A model generated the notes under the pieces. The model was given only the letters and a program-made list of their open reading frames with translations. It was not told the DNA's origin and made no database searches. Positions 25,041 to 40,400 of a DNA stretch of 64,000 bases are shown in pieces. Source of the DNA: Prosopocoilus inquinatus (lineage: Eukaryota > Arthropoda > Insecta > Coleoptera > Lucanidae). Position numbers and translations under genes: made by a program. Numbering within the stretch: the first letter of the stretch is position 1; each line of letters starts with the position of its first letter. Where the stretch lies: contig CM069873.1 in the NCBI GenBank assembly GCA_036172665.1, forward strand, positions 41,696,001 to 41,760,000, given 5' to 3'.

Positions 25041-28000
25041 TGACGTTGCGATGGACTCTAGTAACTCTGATGTGAAATACGAAGTTTTTGGACGCAGCAG
25101 GAGCTGGAAATAGTTTTAAACGAAACAACACGTATTAGCGTTGTTTCTGTGATGTATCTAATCGATCCTTATTTATCTATCATGTTATTTGACGTTTCGA
25201 TGGACTCTAGTAACTCTGATGTGACATACGAAGTTTTTGGGCGCAGCAGGAGCTGGAAATAGTTTTAAAAGAAGCAACACGTATTAGCGTTGTTCCTGTG
25301 ATGTATCTAATCGATCCTTACTTAGCTACTATGTTATTTGACGTTTCGATGGACTCCAGTAACTCTAATGTGAGATACGAAATTTTCGGACGCAGCAGAA
25401 GCTGGAAATAGTTTTAAACGATACAACACGTATTAGCGTTGTTCCTGTGATGTATCTAATCGATCCTTACTCATCTATCATGTTATTTGACGTTTGGATG
25501 GACTCCAGTAACTCTGATGTGAGATACAAAGTTCTCGGACACAGCAGAAGCTGGAAATAGTTTTGAACGAAACAACACGTATTATCGTTGTTCCTGTGAT
25601 GTATCTAATCGATCCTTACTTATCTATCATGTTATTTGAAGTTTGGATGGTCTCCAGTAACTCTGATGTGAGATATAAAGTTTTCGGACGCAGCAGAAGC
25701 TGGAGATAGTTTTAAACGAAACAACACGCATTAGCGTTGTTCCTGTGATGTATCTAATCGATCCTTACTCATCTATCATATTATTTTTCGTTTCGATGGA
25801 CTCCAGTAAACTCTGATGTGAGATACAAAGTTTTCGGACGCAGCAGAAGCTGGAAATAGTTTTGAACGAAACAACACGTATTAGCGTTGTTCCTGTGATG
25901 TATCTAATCGATCCTTACTTAGCTACTATGTTATTTGACGTTTCGATGGACTCCAGTAACTCTAATGTGAGATACGAAATTTTCGGACGTAGCAGAAGCT
26001 GGAAATAGTTTTAAACGAAACAACACGCATTAGCGTTGTTCCTGTGATGTATCTAATCGATCCTTACTCATCTATCATGTTATTTGACGTATCGATGGAC
26101 TCTAGTAACTCTGATGTGAGATACGAAGTTTTAGGGCGCAGCAGGAGCTGGAAATAGTTTTAAACGAAGCAACACGTATTATCGATGTTCCTGTGATGTA
26201 TCTAATCGATCCTTACTCATCTATCATGTTATTTGACGTTTCGATGGACTCTAGTAACTCTGATGTGAGATACGAAGTTTTTGGACGCAGCAGGAGCTGG
26301 AAATAATTTTAAACGAAACAACACGTATTAGCGTTGTTCCTGTGATGTATCTAATCGTTCCTTACTCATCTATCATGTTATTTGATGTTTGGATGGACTC
26401 CAGTAACTCTGATGTGAGATACAAAGTTCTCGGACGCAGCAGAAGCTGGAAATAGTTTTGAACGAAACAACACGTATTAGCGTTGTTCCTGTGATGTATC
26501 TAATCGATTCTTACTTATCTATCATGTTATTTGACGTTTGGATGGACTCCAGTAACTCTGATGTGAGATACAAAATTTTCGGACGCAGCAGAAGCTGGAA
26601 ATAGTTTTAAACGAAACAACACGCATTAGCGTTGTTCCTGTGATGTATCTAATCGATCCTTACTCATCTATCATGTTATTTGACGTTTCGATGGACTCCA
26701 GTAACTCTAATGTGAGATACGAAATTTTCGGACGCAGCAGGAGCTGGAAATAGTTTTAAACGAAACAACACGTATTAGCGTTGTTCCTGTGATGTATCTA
26801 ATCGATTCTTACTCATCTATCATGTTATTTGACGTTTGGATGGACTCCAGTAACTCTGATGTGAGATACAAAGTATTCGGACGCAGCAGAAGCTCGAGAT
26901 AGTTTTAAACGATACAACACGCATTAGCGTTTTTCCTGTGATGTATCTAACCGATCCTTACTCATCTATCATGTTATTTGGCGTTTCGATGGACTCCAGT
27001 AACTCTGATGTGAGATACAAAGTTTTCGGACGCAGCAGAAGCTGGAAATAGTTTTAAACGAAGCAACACGCATTAGCGTTGTTCCTGTGATGTATCTAAT
27101 CGATCCTTACTCATCTATCATGTTATTTGACGTTTCGAAGGACTCTAGTAACTCTGATGTGAGATACGAAGTTTTTGGACGCAGCAGGAGCTGGAAACAG
27201 TTTTAAACGAAACAACACGTATTAGCGTTGTTCCTGTGATATATCTAATCGATCCTTATTTATCTATCATGTTATTTGACGTTTCGATGGACTCTAGTAA
27301 CCCTGATGTGACATACGAAGTTTTTGGGCGCAGCAGGAGCTGGAAATAGTTTTAAAAGAAGCAACACGTATTAGCGTTGTTCCTGTGATGTATCTAATCG
27401 ATCCTTACTTAGCTACTATGTTATTTGACGTTTCGATGGAATCCAGTAACTCTGATGTGAGATACAAAGTATTCGGACGCAGCAGAAGCTCGAGATAGTT
27501 TTAAACGATACAACACGCATTAGCGTTGTTCCTGTGATGTATCTAATCGATCCTTACTCATCTATCATGTTAATTGTCGTTTCGATGGACTCCAGTAACT
27601 CTGATGTGAGATACAAAGTTTTCGGACGCAGCAGAAGCTGGAAATAGTTTTAAACGAAACAACACGCATTAGCGTTGTTCCTGTGATGTATCTAATCGAT
27701 CCTTACTCATCTATCATGTTATTTGACGTGTCGATGGACTCCGGAAACTCTAATGTGAGATACGAAATTTTCGGACGCAGCAGGAGCTGGAAATAGTTTT
27801 AAACGAAACAACACGCATTAGCATTGTTCCTATGATGTATCTAATCGATCCTTACTCATCAATCAAGTTATTTGACGTTTGAATGGACTCCAGTAACTCT
27901 GATGTGAGATACAAAGTTCTCGGACGCAGCAGAAGCTGGAAATAGTTTTGAACGAAACAACACGTATTAGCGTTGTTCCTGTGATGTATCTAATCGATCC

Positions 28001-28422
28001 TTACTTATCTACTATGTTATTTGACGTTTCGATGGACTCCAGTAACTCTGATGTGAGAGACGAAATTTTCGAACGCAGCAGAATCTGGAAATAGTTTTAA
28101 ATGAAACAACACGCATTAGCGTTGTTCCTGTGATGTATCTAATCGATCCTTACTCATCTATCATGTTATTTGACGTTTCGATGGACTCTAGTAATCTGAT
28201 GTGAGATACGAAGTTTTTGGACGCAGCAGGAGCTGGAAATAGTTTTAAACGAAACAACACGTATTAGCGTTGTTCCTGTGATGTATCTAATCGATCCTTA
28301 CTCATCTATCATGTTATTTGACGTTTGGATGGACTCCAGTTCCTCTGATGTGAGATACAAAGTTCTCGGACGCAGCAGAAGCTGGAAATAGTTTTAAACG
28401 AAACAACACGCATTAGCGTTGT
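25041..28422 (+). repeat. Distal part of 13.6-kb unit with insertion marker and two XhoI monomers
   Basis: This gene-free stretch includes the 1-bp insertion monomer (GTAAACTCTG, 25,806, with ATTTTTCGTT just before it), the GAAGTTTTAGGGCGC monomer, the GGAAATAATTTTAAAC monomer near 26,300, XhoI monomers at 26,893 and 27,489, and the AGTAATCTG deletion at 28,191. The run from about 26,180 onward recurs at 39,740-43,100 and 55,390-58,750, so it is one of the most widely copied pieces of the array. Confidence 0.85.
25806..25815 (+). repeat. 1-bp insertion marker monomer (GTAAACTCTG type)
   Basis: An extra A makes a 150-bp monomer. Copies are at 25,806, 39,364, 45,026, 48,007, 52,925 and 59,183, each just after ATTTTTCGTTTCG. 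None is found left of 25 kb, so this lineage belongs to the right-hand two thirds of the window. Confidence 0.92.
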
Positions 28423-28445
28423 TCCTGTGATGTATCTAATCGATC

Positions 28446-31400
28446 CTTACTCATCTATCATGTTATTTGACGTTTCGATGGACTCTAGTAACTCTGATGT
28501 GAGATACGAAGTTTTTGGACGCAGCAGGAGCTGGAAATAGTTTTAAACGAAACAACACGTATTAGCGTTGTTCCTGTGATGTATCTAATCGTTCCTTACT
28601 CATCTATCATGTTATTTGATGTTTGGATGGACTCCAGTAACTCTGATGTGAGATACAAAGTTCTCGGACGCAGCAGAAGCTGGAAATAGTTTTGAACGAA
28701 ACAACATGTATTAGCGTTGTTCCTGTGATGTATCTAATCGATCCTTACTTATCTACTATGTTATTTGACGTTTCGATGGACTCCAGTAACTCTGATGTGA
28801 GAGACGAAATTTTCGAACGCAGCAGAATCTGGAAATAGTTTTAAACGAAGCAACACGCATTAGCGTTGTTCCTGTGATGTATCTAATCGATCCTTACTCA
28901 TCTATCATGTTATTTGACGTTTCGAAGGACTCTAGTAACTCTGATGTGAGATACGAAGTTTTTGGACGCAGCAGGAGCTGGAAACAGTTTTAAACGAAAC
29001 AACACGTATTAGCGTTGTTCCTGTGATATATCTAATCGATCCTTATTTATCTATCATGTTATTTGACGTTTCGATGGACTCTAGTAACTCTGATGTGACA
29101 TACGAAGTTTTTGGGCGCAGCAGGAGCTGGAAATAGTTTTAAAAGAAGCAACACGTATTAGCGTTGTTCCTGTGATGTATCTAATCGATCCTTACTTAGC
29201 TACTATGTTATTTGACGTTTCGATGGGATCCAGTAACTCTGATGTGAGATACAAAGTATTCGGACGCAGCAGAAGCTCGAGATAGTTTTAAACGATACAA
29301 CACGCATTAGCGTTGTTCCTGTGATGTATCTAATCGATCCTTACTCATCTATCATGTTAATTGTCGTTTCGATGGACTCCAGTAACTCTGATGTGAGATA
29401 CAAAGTTTTCGGACGCAGCAGAAGCTGGAAATAGTTTTAAACGAAACAACACGCATTAGCGTTGTTCCTGTGATGTATCTAATCGATCCTTACTCATCTA
29501 TCATGTTATTTGACGTGTCGATGGACTCCGGTAACTCTAATGTGAGATACGAAATTTTCGGACGCAGCAGGAGCTGGAAATAGTTTTAAACGAAACAACA
29601 CGCATTAGCATTGTTCCTATGATGTATCTAATCGATCCTTACTCATCTATCATGTTATTTGACGTTTGAATGGACTCCAGTAACTCTGATGTGAGATACA
29701 AAGTTCTCGGACGCAGCAGAAGCTGGAAATAGTTTTGAACGAAACAACACGTATTAGCGTTGTTCCTGTGATGTATCTAATCGATCCTTACTTATCTACT
29801 ATGTTATTTGACGTTTCGATGGACTCCAGTAACTCTGATGTGAGAGACGAAATTTTCGAACGCAGCAGAATCTGGAAATAGTTTTAAATGAAACAACACG
29901 CATTAGCGTTGTTCCTGTGATGTATCTAATCGATCCTTACTCATCTATCATGTTATTTGACGTTTCGATGGACTCTAGTAATCTGATGTGAGATACGAAG
30001 TTTTTGGACGCAGCAGGAGCTGGAAATAGTTTTAAACGAAACAACACGTATTAGCGTTGTTCCTGTGATGTATCTAATCGATCCTTACTCATCTATCATG
30101 TTATTTGACGTTTGGATGGACTCCAGTTCCTCTGATGTGAGATACAAAGTTCTCGGACGCAGCAGAAGCTGGAAATAGTTTTAAACGAAACAACACGCAT
30201 TAGCGTTGTTCCTGTGATGTATCTAATCGATCCTTACTCATCTATCATGTTATTTGGCGTTTCGATGGACTCCAGTAACTCTGATGTGAGATACGAAGTT
30301 TTTGGACGCAGCAGGAGCTGGAAATAGTTTTAAACGAAACAACACGCATTAGCGTTGTTCCTGTGATATATCTAATCGATCCTTACTCATCTATCATGTT
30401 ATTTGACGTTTGGATGGACTCTAGTAACTCTGATGTGAGATAAGAAGTTTTTGGACGCAGCAGGAGCTGGAAATAGTTTTAAACGAAACAACACGCATTA
30501 GCGTTTTTTGTGTGATGTATCTAATCGATCCTTATTTATCTATCATGTTATTTGACGTTTCGATGGACTCTAGTAACTCTGATGTAAGATACGAAGTTTT
30601 TGGGCGCAGCAGGAGCTGGAAATAGTTTTAAACGAAACAACACGTATTAGCGTTGTTCCTGTGATGTATCTAATCGATCCTTATTTATCTATCATGTTAT
30701 TTGATGTTTCGATGGACTCTAGTAACTCTGATGTGAGATACGAAGTTTTTGGACGCAGCAAGAGCTGGAAATAGTTTTAAAGGAAACAACACGTATTAGC
30801 GTTGTTCCTGTGATGTATCTAATCGATCCTTATTTATCTATCATATTATTTGACGTATCGATGGACTCTAGTAACTCTGATGTGAGATACGAAGTTTTTG
30901 GGTGCAGCAGGAGCTGGAAATAGTTTTAAACGAAGCAACACGTATTAGCGTTGTTCTTGTGATGTATCTAATAGATCCTTACTTAGCTACTATGTTATTT
31001 GACGTTTCGATGGACTCCAGTAACTCTAATGTGAGATACGAAATTTTCGGACGCAGCAGAAGCTGGAAATAGTTTTAAACGAAACAACACGCATTAGCGT
31101 TGTTCCTTTGATGTATCTAATCGATCCTTATTTATCTATCATGTTATTTGACGTTTGAATGGACTCCAGTAACTCTGATGTGAGATACAAAGTTCTCGGA
31201 CGCAGCAGAAGCTGGAAATAGTTTTGAACGAAACAACACGTATTAGCGTTGTTCCTGTGATGTATCTAATCGATCCTTACTTATCTACTATGTTATTTGA
31301 CATTTCGATGGACTCCAGTAACTCTGATGTGAGATACGAAGTTTTTGGACGCAGCAGGAGCTGGAAATAGTTTTAAACGAAACAACACGTATTAGCGTTG

Positions 31401-34400
31401 TTCCTGTGATGTATCTAATCGATCCTTACTCATCTATCATGTTATTTGACGTTTCGATGGACTCTAGTAACTCTGGTGTGAGATACGAAGTTTTTGGACG
31501 CAGCAGGAGCTGGAAATAGTTTTAAACGAAACAACACGTATTAGCGTTGTTCCTGTGATGTATCTAATCGATCCTTACTCATCTATCATGTTATTTGACG
31601 TTTGGATGGACTCCAGTAACTCTGATGTGAGATACAAAGTTCTCGGACGCAGCAGAAACTGGAAATAGTTTTGAACGAAACAACACGTATTAGCGTTGTT
31701 GCTGTGATGTATCTAATCGATCCTTACTCATCTATCATGTTATTTGACGTTTGGATGGACTCCAGTAACTCTGATGTGAGATACAAAGTTTTCGGACGCA
31801 GCAGAAGCTGGAGATAGTTTTAAACGAAACAACACGCATTAGCGTTGTTCCTGTGATGTATCTAATCGATCCTTATTCATCTATCATGTTATTTGGCGTT
31901 TCGATGGACTCCAGTAACTCTGATGTGAGATACAAAGTTCTCGGACGCAGCAGAAGCTGGAAATAGTTTTGAACGAAACAACACGTATTAGCGTTGTTCC
32001 TGTGATGTATCTAATCGATTCTTACTTATCTATCATGTTATTTGACGTTTGGATGGACTCCAGTAACTCTGATGTGAGATACAAAATTTTCGGACGCAGC
32101 AGAAGCTGGAAATAGTTTTAAACGAAACAACACGCATTAGCGTTGTTCCTGTGATGTATCTAATCGATCCTTACTCATCTATCATGTTATTTGACGTTTC
32201 GATGGACTCCAATAACTCTAATGTGAGATACGAAATTTTCGGACGCAGCAGAAGCTGGAAATAGTTTTAAACGAAACAACACGCATTAGCGTTGTTCCTG
32301 TGATGTATCTAATCGATCCTTACCCATCTATCATGTCATTTGACGTATCTATGGACTCTAGTAACTCTGATGTGAGATACGAAGTTTTTGGGCGCAGCAG
32401 GAGCTGGAAATAGTTTTAAACGAAGCAACACGTATTATCGATGTTCCTGTGATGTATCTAATCGATCCTTACTCATCTATCATGTTATTTGACGTTTCGA
32501 TGGACTCTAGTAACTCTGATGTGAGATACGAAGTTTTTGGGCGCAGCAGGAGCTGGAAATAGTTTTAAACGAAGCAACACGTATTATCGATGTTCCTGTG
32601 ATGTATCTAATCGATCCTTACTCATCTATCATGTTATTTGACGTTTCGATGGACTCTAGTAACTCTGATGTGAGATACGAAGTTTTTGGACGCAGCAGGA
32701 GCTGGAAATAGTTTTGAACGAAACAACATGTATTAGCGTTGTTCCTGTGATGTATCTAATCGATCCTTACTTATCTACTATGTTATTTGACGTTTCGATG
32801 GACTCCAGTAACTCTGATGTGAGAGACGAAATTTTCGAACGCAGCAGAATCTGGAAATAGTTTTAAATGAAACAACACGCATTAGCGTTGTTCCTGTGAT
32901 GTATCTAATCGATCCTTACTCATCTATCATGTTATTTGGCGTTTCGATGGACTCCAGTAACTCTGATGTGAGATACAAAGTTTTCGGACGCAGCAGAAGC
33001 TGGAAATAGTTTTAAACGAAACAACACGCATTAGCGTTGTTCCTGTGATGTATCTAATCGATCCTTACTCATCTATCATGTTATTTGACGTTGCGATGGT
33101 CTCTAGTAACTCTGATGTGAAATACGAAGTTTTTGGACGCAGCAGGAGCTGGAAATAGTTTTAAACGAAACAACACGTATTAGCGTTGTTTCTGTGATGT
33201 ATCTAATCGATCCTTATTTATCTATCATGTTATTTGACGTTTCGATGGACTCTAGTAACTCTGATGTGACATACGAAGTTTTTGGGCGCAGCAGGAGCTG
33301 GAAATAGTTTTAAAAGAAGCAACACGTATTAGCGTTGTTCCTGTGATGTATCTAATCGATCCTTACTTAGCTACTATGTTATTTGACGTTTCGATGGACT
33401 CCAGTAACTCTAATGTGAGATACGAAATTTTCGGACGCAGCAGAAGCTGGAAATAGTTTTAAACGATACAACACGTATTAGCGTTGTTCCTGTGATGTAT
33501 CTAATCGATCCTTACTCATCTATCATGTTATTTGACGTTTGGATGGACTCCAGTAACTCTGATGTGAGATACAAAGTTCTCGGACGCAGCAGAAGCTGGA
33601 AATAGTTTTGAACGAAACAACACGTATTATCGTTGTTCCTGTGATGTATCTAATCGATCCTTACTTATCTATCATGTTATTTGAAGTTTGGATGGTCTCC
33701 AGTAACTCTGATGTGAGATACAAAATTTTCGGACGCAGCAGAAGCTGGAAATAGTTTTAAACGAAACAACACGCATTAGCGTTGTTCCTGTGATGTATCT
33801 AATCGATCCTTACTCATCTATCATGTTATTTGACGTTTCGATGGACTCCAGTAACTCTAATGTGAGATACGAAATTTTCGGACGCAGCAGGAGCTGGAAA
33901 TAGTTTTAAACGAAACAACACGCATTAGCGTTGTTCCTGTGATGTATCTAATCGATCCTTACTCATCTATCATGTTATTTGACGTTTGAATGGACTCCAG
34001 TAACTCTGATGTGAGATACAAAGTTCTCGGACGCAGCAGAAGCTGGAAATAGTTTTGAACGAAACAACATGTATTAGCGTTGTTCCTGTGATGTATCTAA
34101 TCGATCCTTACTTATCTACTATGTTATTTGACGTTTCGATGGACTCCAGTAACTCTGATGTGAGAGACGAAATTTTCGAACGCAGCAGAATCTGGAAATA
34201 GTTTTAAATGAAACAACACGCATTAGCGTTGTTCCTGTGATGTATCTAATCGATCCTTACTCATCTATCATGTTATTTGGCGTTTCGATGGACTCCAGTA
34301 ACTCTGATGTGAGATACAAAGTTTTCGGACGCAGCAGAAGCTGGAAATAGTTTTAAACGAAACAACACGCATTAGCGTTGTTCCTGTGATGTATCTAATC

Positions 34401-37400
34401 GATCCTTACTCATCTATCATGTTATTTGACGTTGCGATGGACTCTAGTAACTCTGATGTGAAATACGAAGTTTTTGGACGCAGCAGGAGCTGGAAATAGT
34501 TTTAAACGAAACAACACGTATTAGCGTTGTTTCTGTGATGTATCTAATCGATCCTTATTTATCTATCATGTTATTTGACGTTTCGATGGACTCTAGTAAC
34601 TCTGATGTGACATACGAAGTTTTTGGGCGCAGCAGGAGCTGGAAATAGTTTTAAAAGAAGCAACACGTATTAGCGTTGTTCCTGTGATGTATCTAATCGA
34701 TCCTTACTTAGCTACTATGTTATTTGACGTTTCGATGGACTCCAGTAACTCTGATGTGAGAGACGAAATTTTCGAACGCAGCAGAATCTGGAAATAGTTT
34801 TAAATGAAACAACACGCATTAGCGTTGTTCCTGTGATGTATCTAATCGATTCTTACTCATCTATCATGTTATTTGGCGTTTCGATGGACTCCAGTAACTC
34901 TGATGTGAGATACAAAGTTTTCGGACGCAGCAGAAGCTGGAAATAGTTTTAAACGAAACAACACGCATTAGCGTTGTTCCTGTGATGTATCTAATCGATC
35001 CTTACTCATCTATCATGTTATTTGACGTTTCGATGGACTCTAGTAACTCTGGTGTGAGATACGAAGTTTTTGGACGCAGCAGGAGCTGGAAATAGTTTTA
35101 AACGAAACAACACGTATTAGCGTTGTTCCTGTGATGTATCTAATCGATCCTTACTCATCTATCATGTTATTTGACGTTTGGATGGACTCCAGTAACTCTG
35201 ATGTGAGATACAAAGTTCTCGGACGCAGCAGAAACTGGAAATAGTTTTGAACGAAACAACACGTATTAGCGTTGTTGCTGTGATGTATCTAATCGATCCT
35301 TACTCATCTATCATGTTATTTGACGTTTGGATGGACTCCAGTAACTCTGATGTGAGATACAAAGTTTTCGGACGCAGCAGAAGCTGGAGATAGTTTTAAA
35401 CGAAACAACACGCATTAGCGTTGTTCCTGTGATGTATCTAATCGATCCTTATTCATCTATCATGTTATTTGGCGTTTCGATGGACTCCAGTAACTCTGAT
35501 GTGAGATACAAAGTTCTCGGACGCAGCAGAAGCTGGAAATAGTTTTGAACGAAACAACACGTATTAGCGTTGTTCCTGTGATGTATCTAATCGATTCTTA
35601 CTTATCTATCATGTTATTTGACGTTTGGATGGACTCCAGTAACTCTGATGTGAGATACAAAATTTTCGGACGCAGCAGAAGCTGGAAATAGTTTTAAACG
35701 AAACAACACGCATTAGCGTTGTTCCTGTGATGTATCTAATCGATCCTTACTCATCTATCATGTTATTTGACGTTTCGATGGACTCCAATAACTCTAATGT
35801 GAGATACGAAATTTTCGGACGCAGCAGAAGCTGGAAATAGTTTTAAACGAAACAACACGCATTAGCGTTGTTCCTGTGATGTATCTAATCGATCCTTACC
35901 CATCTATCATGTCATTTGACGTATCTATGGACTCTAGTAACTCTGATGTGAGATACGAAGTTTTTGGGCGCAGCAGGAGCTGGAAATAGTTTTAAACGAA
36001 GCAACACGTATTATCGATGTTCCTGTGATGTATCTAATCGATCCTTACTCATCTATCATGTTATTTGACGTTTCGATGGACTCTAGTAACTCTGATGTGA
36101 GATACGAAGTTTTTGGGCGCAGCAGGAGCTGGAAATAGTTTTAAACGAAGCAACACGTATTATCGATGTTCCTGTGATGTATCTAATCGATCCTTACTCA
36201 TCTATCATGTTATTTGACGTTTCGATGGACTCTAGTAACTCTGATGTGAGATACGAAGTTTTTGGACGCAGCAGGAGCTGGAAAGAGTTTTGAACGAAAC
36301 AACATGTATTAGCGTTGTTCCTGTGATGTATCTAATCGATCCTTACTTATCTACTATGTTATTTGACGTTTCGATGGACTCCAGTAACTCTGATGTGAGA
36401 GACGAAATTTTCGAACGCAGCAGAATCTGGAAATAGTTTTAAATGAAACAACACGCATTAGCGTTGTTCCTGTGATGTATCTAATCGATCCTTACTCATC
36501 TATCATGTTATTTGGCGTTTCGATGGACTCCAGTAACTCTGATGTGAGATACAAAGTTTTCGGACGCAGCAGAAGCTGGAAATAGTTTTAAACGAAACAA
36601 CACGCATTAGCGTTGTTCCTGTGATGTATCTAATCGATCCTTACTCATCTATCATGTTATTTGACGTTGCGATGGTCTCTAGTAACTCTGATGTGAAATA
36701 CGAAGTTTTTGGACGCAGCAGGAGCTGGAAATAGTTTTAAACGAAACAACACGTATTAGCGTTGTTTCTGTGATGTATCTAATCGATCCTTATTTATCTA
36801 TCATGTTATTTGACGTTTCGATGGACTCTAGTAACTCTGATGTGACATACGAAGTTTTTGGGCGCAGCAGGAGCTGGAAATAGTTTTAAAAGAAGCAACA
36901 CGTATTAGCGTTGTTCCTGTGATGTATCTAATCGATCCTTACTTAGCTACTATGTTATTTGACGTTTCGATGGACTCCAGTAACTCTAATGTGAGATACG
37001 AAATTTTCGGACGCAGCAGAAGCTGGAAATAGTTTTAAACGATACAACACGTATTAGCGTTGTTCCTGTGATGTATCTAATCGATCCTTACTCATCTATC
37101 ATGTTATTTGACGTTTGGATGGACTCCAGTAACTCTGATGTGAGATACAAAGTTCTCGGACGCAGCAGAAGCTGGAAATAGTTTTGAACGAAACAACACG
37201 TATTATCGTTGTTCCTGTGATGTATCTAATCGATCCTTACTTATCTATCATGTTATTTGAAGTTTGGATGGTCTCCAGTAACTCTGATGTGAGATACAAA
37301 ATTTTCGGACGCAGCAGAAGCTGGAAATAGTTTTAAACGAAACAACACGCATTAGCGTTGTTCCTGTGATGTATCTAATCGATCCTTACTCATCTATCAT

Positions 37401-40400
37401 GTTATTTGACGTTTCGATGGACTCCAGTAACTCTAATGTGAGATACGAAATTTTCGGACGCAGCAGGAGCTGGAAATAGTTTTAAACGAAACAACACGCA
37501 TTAGCGTTGTTCCTGTGATGTATCTAATCGATCCTTACTCATCTATCATGTTATTTGACGTTTGAATGGACTCCAGTAACTCTGATGTGAGATACAAAGT
37601 TCTCGGACGCAGCAGAAGCTGGAAATAGTTTTGAACGAAACAACATGTATTAGCGTTGTTCCTGTGATGTATCTAATCGATCCTTACTTATCTACTATGT
37701 TATTTGACGTTTCGATGGACTCCAGTAACTCTGATGTGAGAGACGAAATTTTCGAACGCAGCAGAATCTGGAAATAGTTTTAAATGAAACAACACGCATT
37801 AGCGTTGTTCCTGTGATGTATCTAATCGATCCTTACTCATCTATCATGTTATTTGGCGTTTCGATGGACTCCAGTAACTCTGATGTGAGATACAAAGTTT
37901 TCGGACGCAGCAGAAGCTGGAAATAGTTTTAAACGAAACAACACGCATTAGCGTTGTTCCTGTGATGTATCTAATCGATCCTTACTCATCTATCATGTTA
38001 TTTGACGTTGCGATGGACTCTAGTAACTCTGATGTGAAATACGAAGTTTTTGGACGCAGCAGGAGCTGGAAATAGTTTTAAACGAAACAACACGTATTAG
38101 CTTTGTTTCTGTGATGTATCTAATCGATCCTTATTTATCTATCATGTTATTTGACGTTTCGATGGACTCTAGTAACTCTGATGTGACATACGAAGTTTTT
38201 GGGCGCAGCAGGAGCTGGAAATAGTTTTAAAAGAAGCAACACGTATTAGCGTTGTTCCTGTGATGTATCTAATCGATCCTTACTTAGCTACTATGTTATT
38301 TGACGTTTCGATGGACTCCAGTAACTCTGATGTGAGAGACGAAATTTTCGAACGCAGCAGAATCTGGAAATAGTTTTAAATGAAACAACACGCATTAGCG
38401 TTGTTCCTGTGATGTATCTAATCGATTCTTACTCATCTATCATGTTATTTGGCGTTTCGATGGACTCCAGTAACTCTGATGTGAGATACAAAGTTTTCGG
38501 ACGCAGCAGAAGCTGGAAATAGTTTTAAACGAAACAACACGCATTAGCGTTGTTCCTGTGATGTATCTAATCGATCCTTACTCATCTGTCATGTTATTTG
38601 ACGTTGCGATGGACTCTAGTAACTCTGATGTGAAATACGAAGTTTTTGGACGCAGCAGGAGCTGGAAATAGTTTTAAACGAAACAACACGTATTAGCGTT
38701 GTTTCTGTGATGTATCTAATCGATCCTTATTTATCTATCATGTTATTTGACGTTTCGATGGACTCTAGTAACTCTGATGTGACATACGAAGTTTTTGGGC
38801 GCAGCAGGAGCTGGAAATAGTTTTAAAAGAAGCAACACGTATTAGCGTTGTTCCTGTGATGTATCTAATCGATCCTTACTTAGCTACTATGTTATTTGAC
38901 GTTTCGATGGACTCCAGTAACTCTAATGTGAGATACGAAATTTTCGGACTCAGCAGAAGCTGGAAATAGTTTTAAACGATACAACACGTATTAGCGTTGT
39001 TCCTGTGATGTATCTAATCGATCCTTACTCATCTATCATGTTATTTGACGTTTGGATGGACTCCAGTAACTCTGATGTGAGATACAAAGTTCTCGGACAC
39101 AGCAGAAGCTGGAAATAGTTTTGAACGAAACAACACGTATTATCGTTGTTCCTGTGATGTATCTAATCGATCCTTACTTATCTATCATGTTATTTGAAGT
39201 TTGGATGGTCTCCAGTAACTCTGATGTGAGATATAAAGTTTTCGGACGCAGCAGAAGCTGGAGATAGTTTTAAACGAAACAACACGCATTAGCGTTGTTC
39301 CTGTGATGTATCTAATCGATCCTTACTCATCTATCATATTATTTTTCGTTTCGATGGACTCCAGTAAACTCTGATGTGAGATACAAAGTTTTCGGACGCA
39401 GCAGAAGCTGGAAATAGTTTTGAACGAAACAACACGTATTAGCGTTGTTCCTGTGATGTATCTAATCGATCCTTACTTAGCTACTATGTTATTTGACGTT
39501 TCGATGGACTCCAGTAACTCTAATGTGAGATACGAAATTTTCGGACGTAGCAGAAGCTGGAAATAGTTTTAAACGAAACAACACGCATTAGCGTTGTTCC
39601 TGTGATGTATCTAATCGATCCTTACTCATCTATCATGTTATTTGACGTATCGATGGACTCTAGTAACTCTGATGTGAGATACGAAGTTTTAGGGCGCAGC
39701 AGGAGCTGGAAATAGTTTTAAACGAAGCAACACGTATTATCGATGTTCCTGTGATGTATCTAATCGATCCTTACTCATCTATCATGTTATTTGACGTTTC
39801 GATGGACTCTAGTAACTCTGATGTGAGATACGAAGTTTTTGGACGCAGCAGGAGCTGGAAATAATTTTAAACGAAACAACACGTATTAGCGTTGTTCCTG
39901 TGATGTATCTAATCGTTCCTTACTCATCTATCATGTTATTTGATGTTTGGATGGACTCCAGTAACTCTGATGTGAGATACAAAGTTCTCGGACGCAGCAG
40001 AAGCTGGAAATAGTTTTGAACGAAACAACACGTATTAGCGTTGTTCCTGTGATGTATCTAATCGATTCTTACTTATCTATCATGTTATTTGACGTTTGGA
40101 TGGACTCCAGTAACTCTGATGTGAGATACAAAATTTTCGGACGCAGCAGAAGCTGGAAATAGTTTTAAACGAAACAACACGCATTAGCGTTGTTCCTGTG
40201 ATGTATCTAATCGATCCTTACTCATCTATCATGTTATTTGACGTTTCGATGGACTCCAGTAACTCTAATGTGAGATACGAAATTTTCGGACGCAGCAGGA
40301 GCTGGAAATAGTTTTAAACGAAACAACACGTATTAGCGTTGTTCCTGTGATGTATCTAATCGATTCTTACTCATCTATCATGTTATTTGACGTTTGGATG

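Larger units (their letters stand above)
14865..28445 (+). repeat. 91-monomer (13,558 bp) duplicated unit, copy 1
   Basis: This is the largest repeat in the window. Offset 13,558 = 91 x 149 minus 1 aligns it with 28,423-42,003. Anchors that line up exactly include: BamHI GGATCC 15,668 and 29,226; the AGTAATCTG deletion 16,420 and 29,978; GTCATTTGACGTATCTATGG 18,777 and 32,335; XhoI 26,893 and 40,451; and the GTAAACTCTG insertion 25,806 and 39,364. Reading both copies I spotted ten mismatches (16,808, 16,851, 16,856, 16,915 and 26,951 private to this copy; 30,705, 30,782, 36,285, 38,588 and 38,950 private to the other), about 99.9% identity. Before the start the flank is ATTATCGATG; at the corresponding place in copy 2 it is ATTAGCGTTG. 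Confidence 0.93.

Noticed and set aside
15668..29231. BamHI sites (15,668 and 29,226) as independent mutations
   Set aside because: They lie exactly 13,558 bp apart, so one mutation was duplicated with the large unit.
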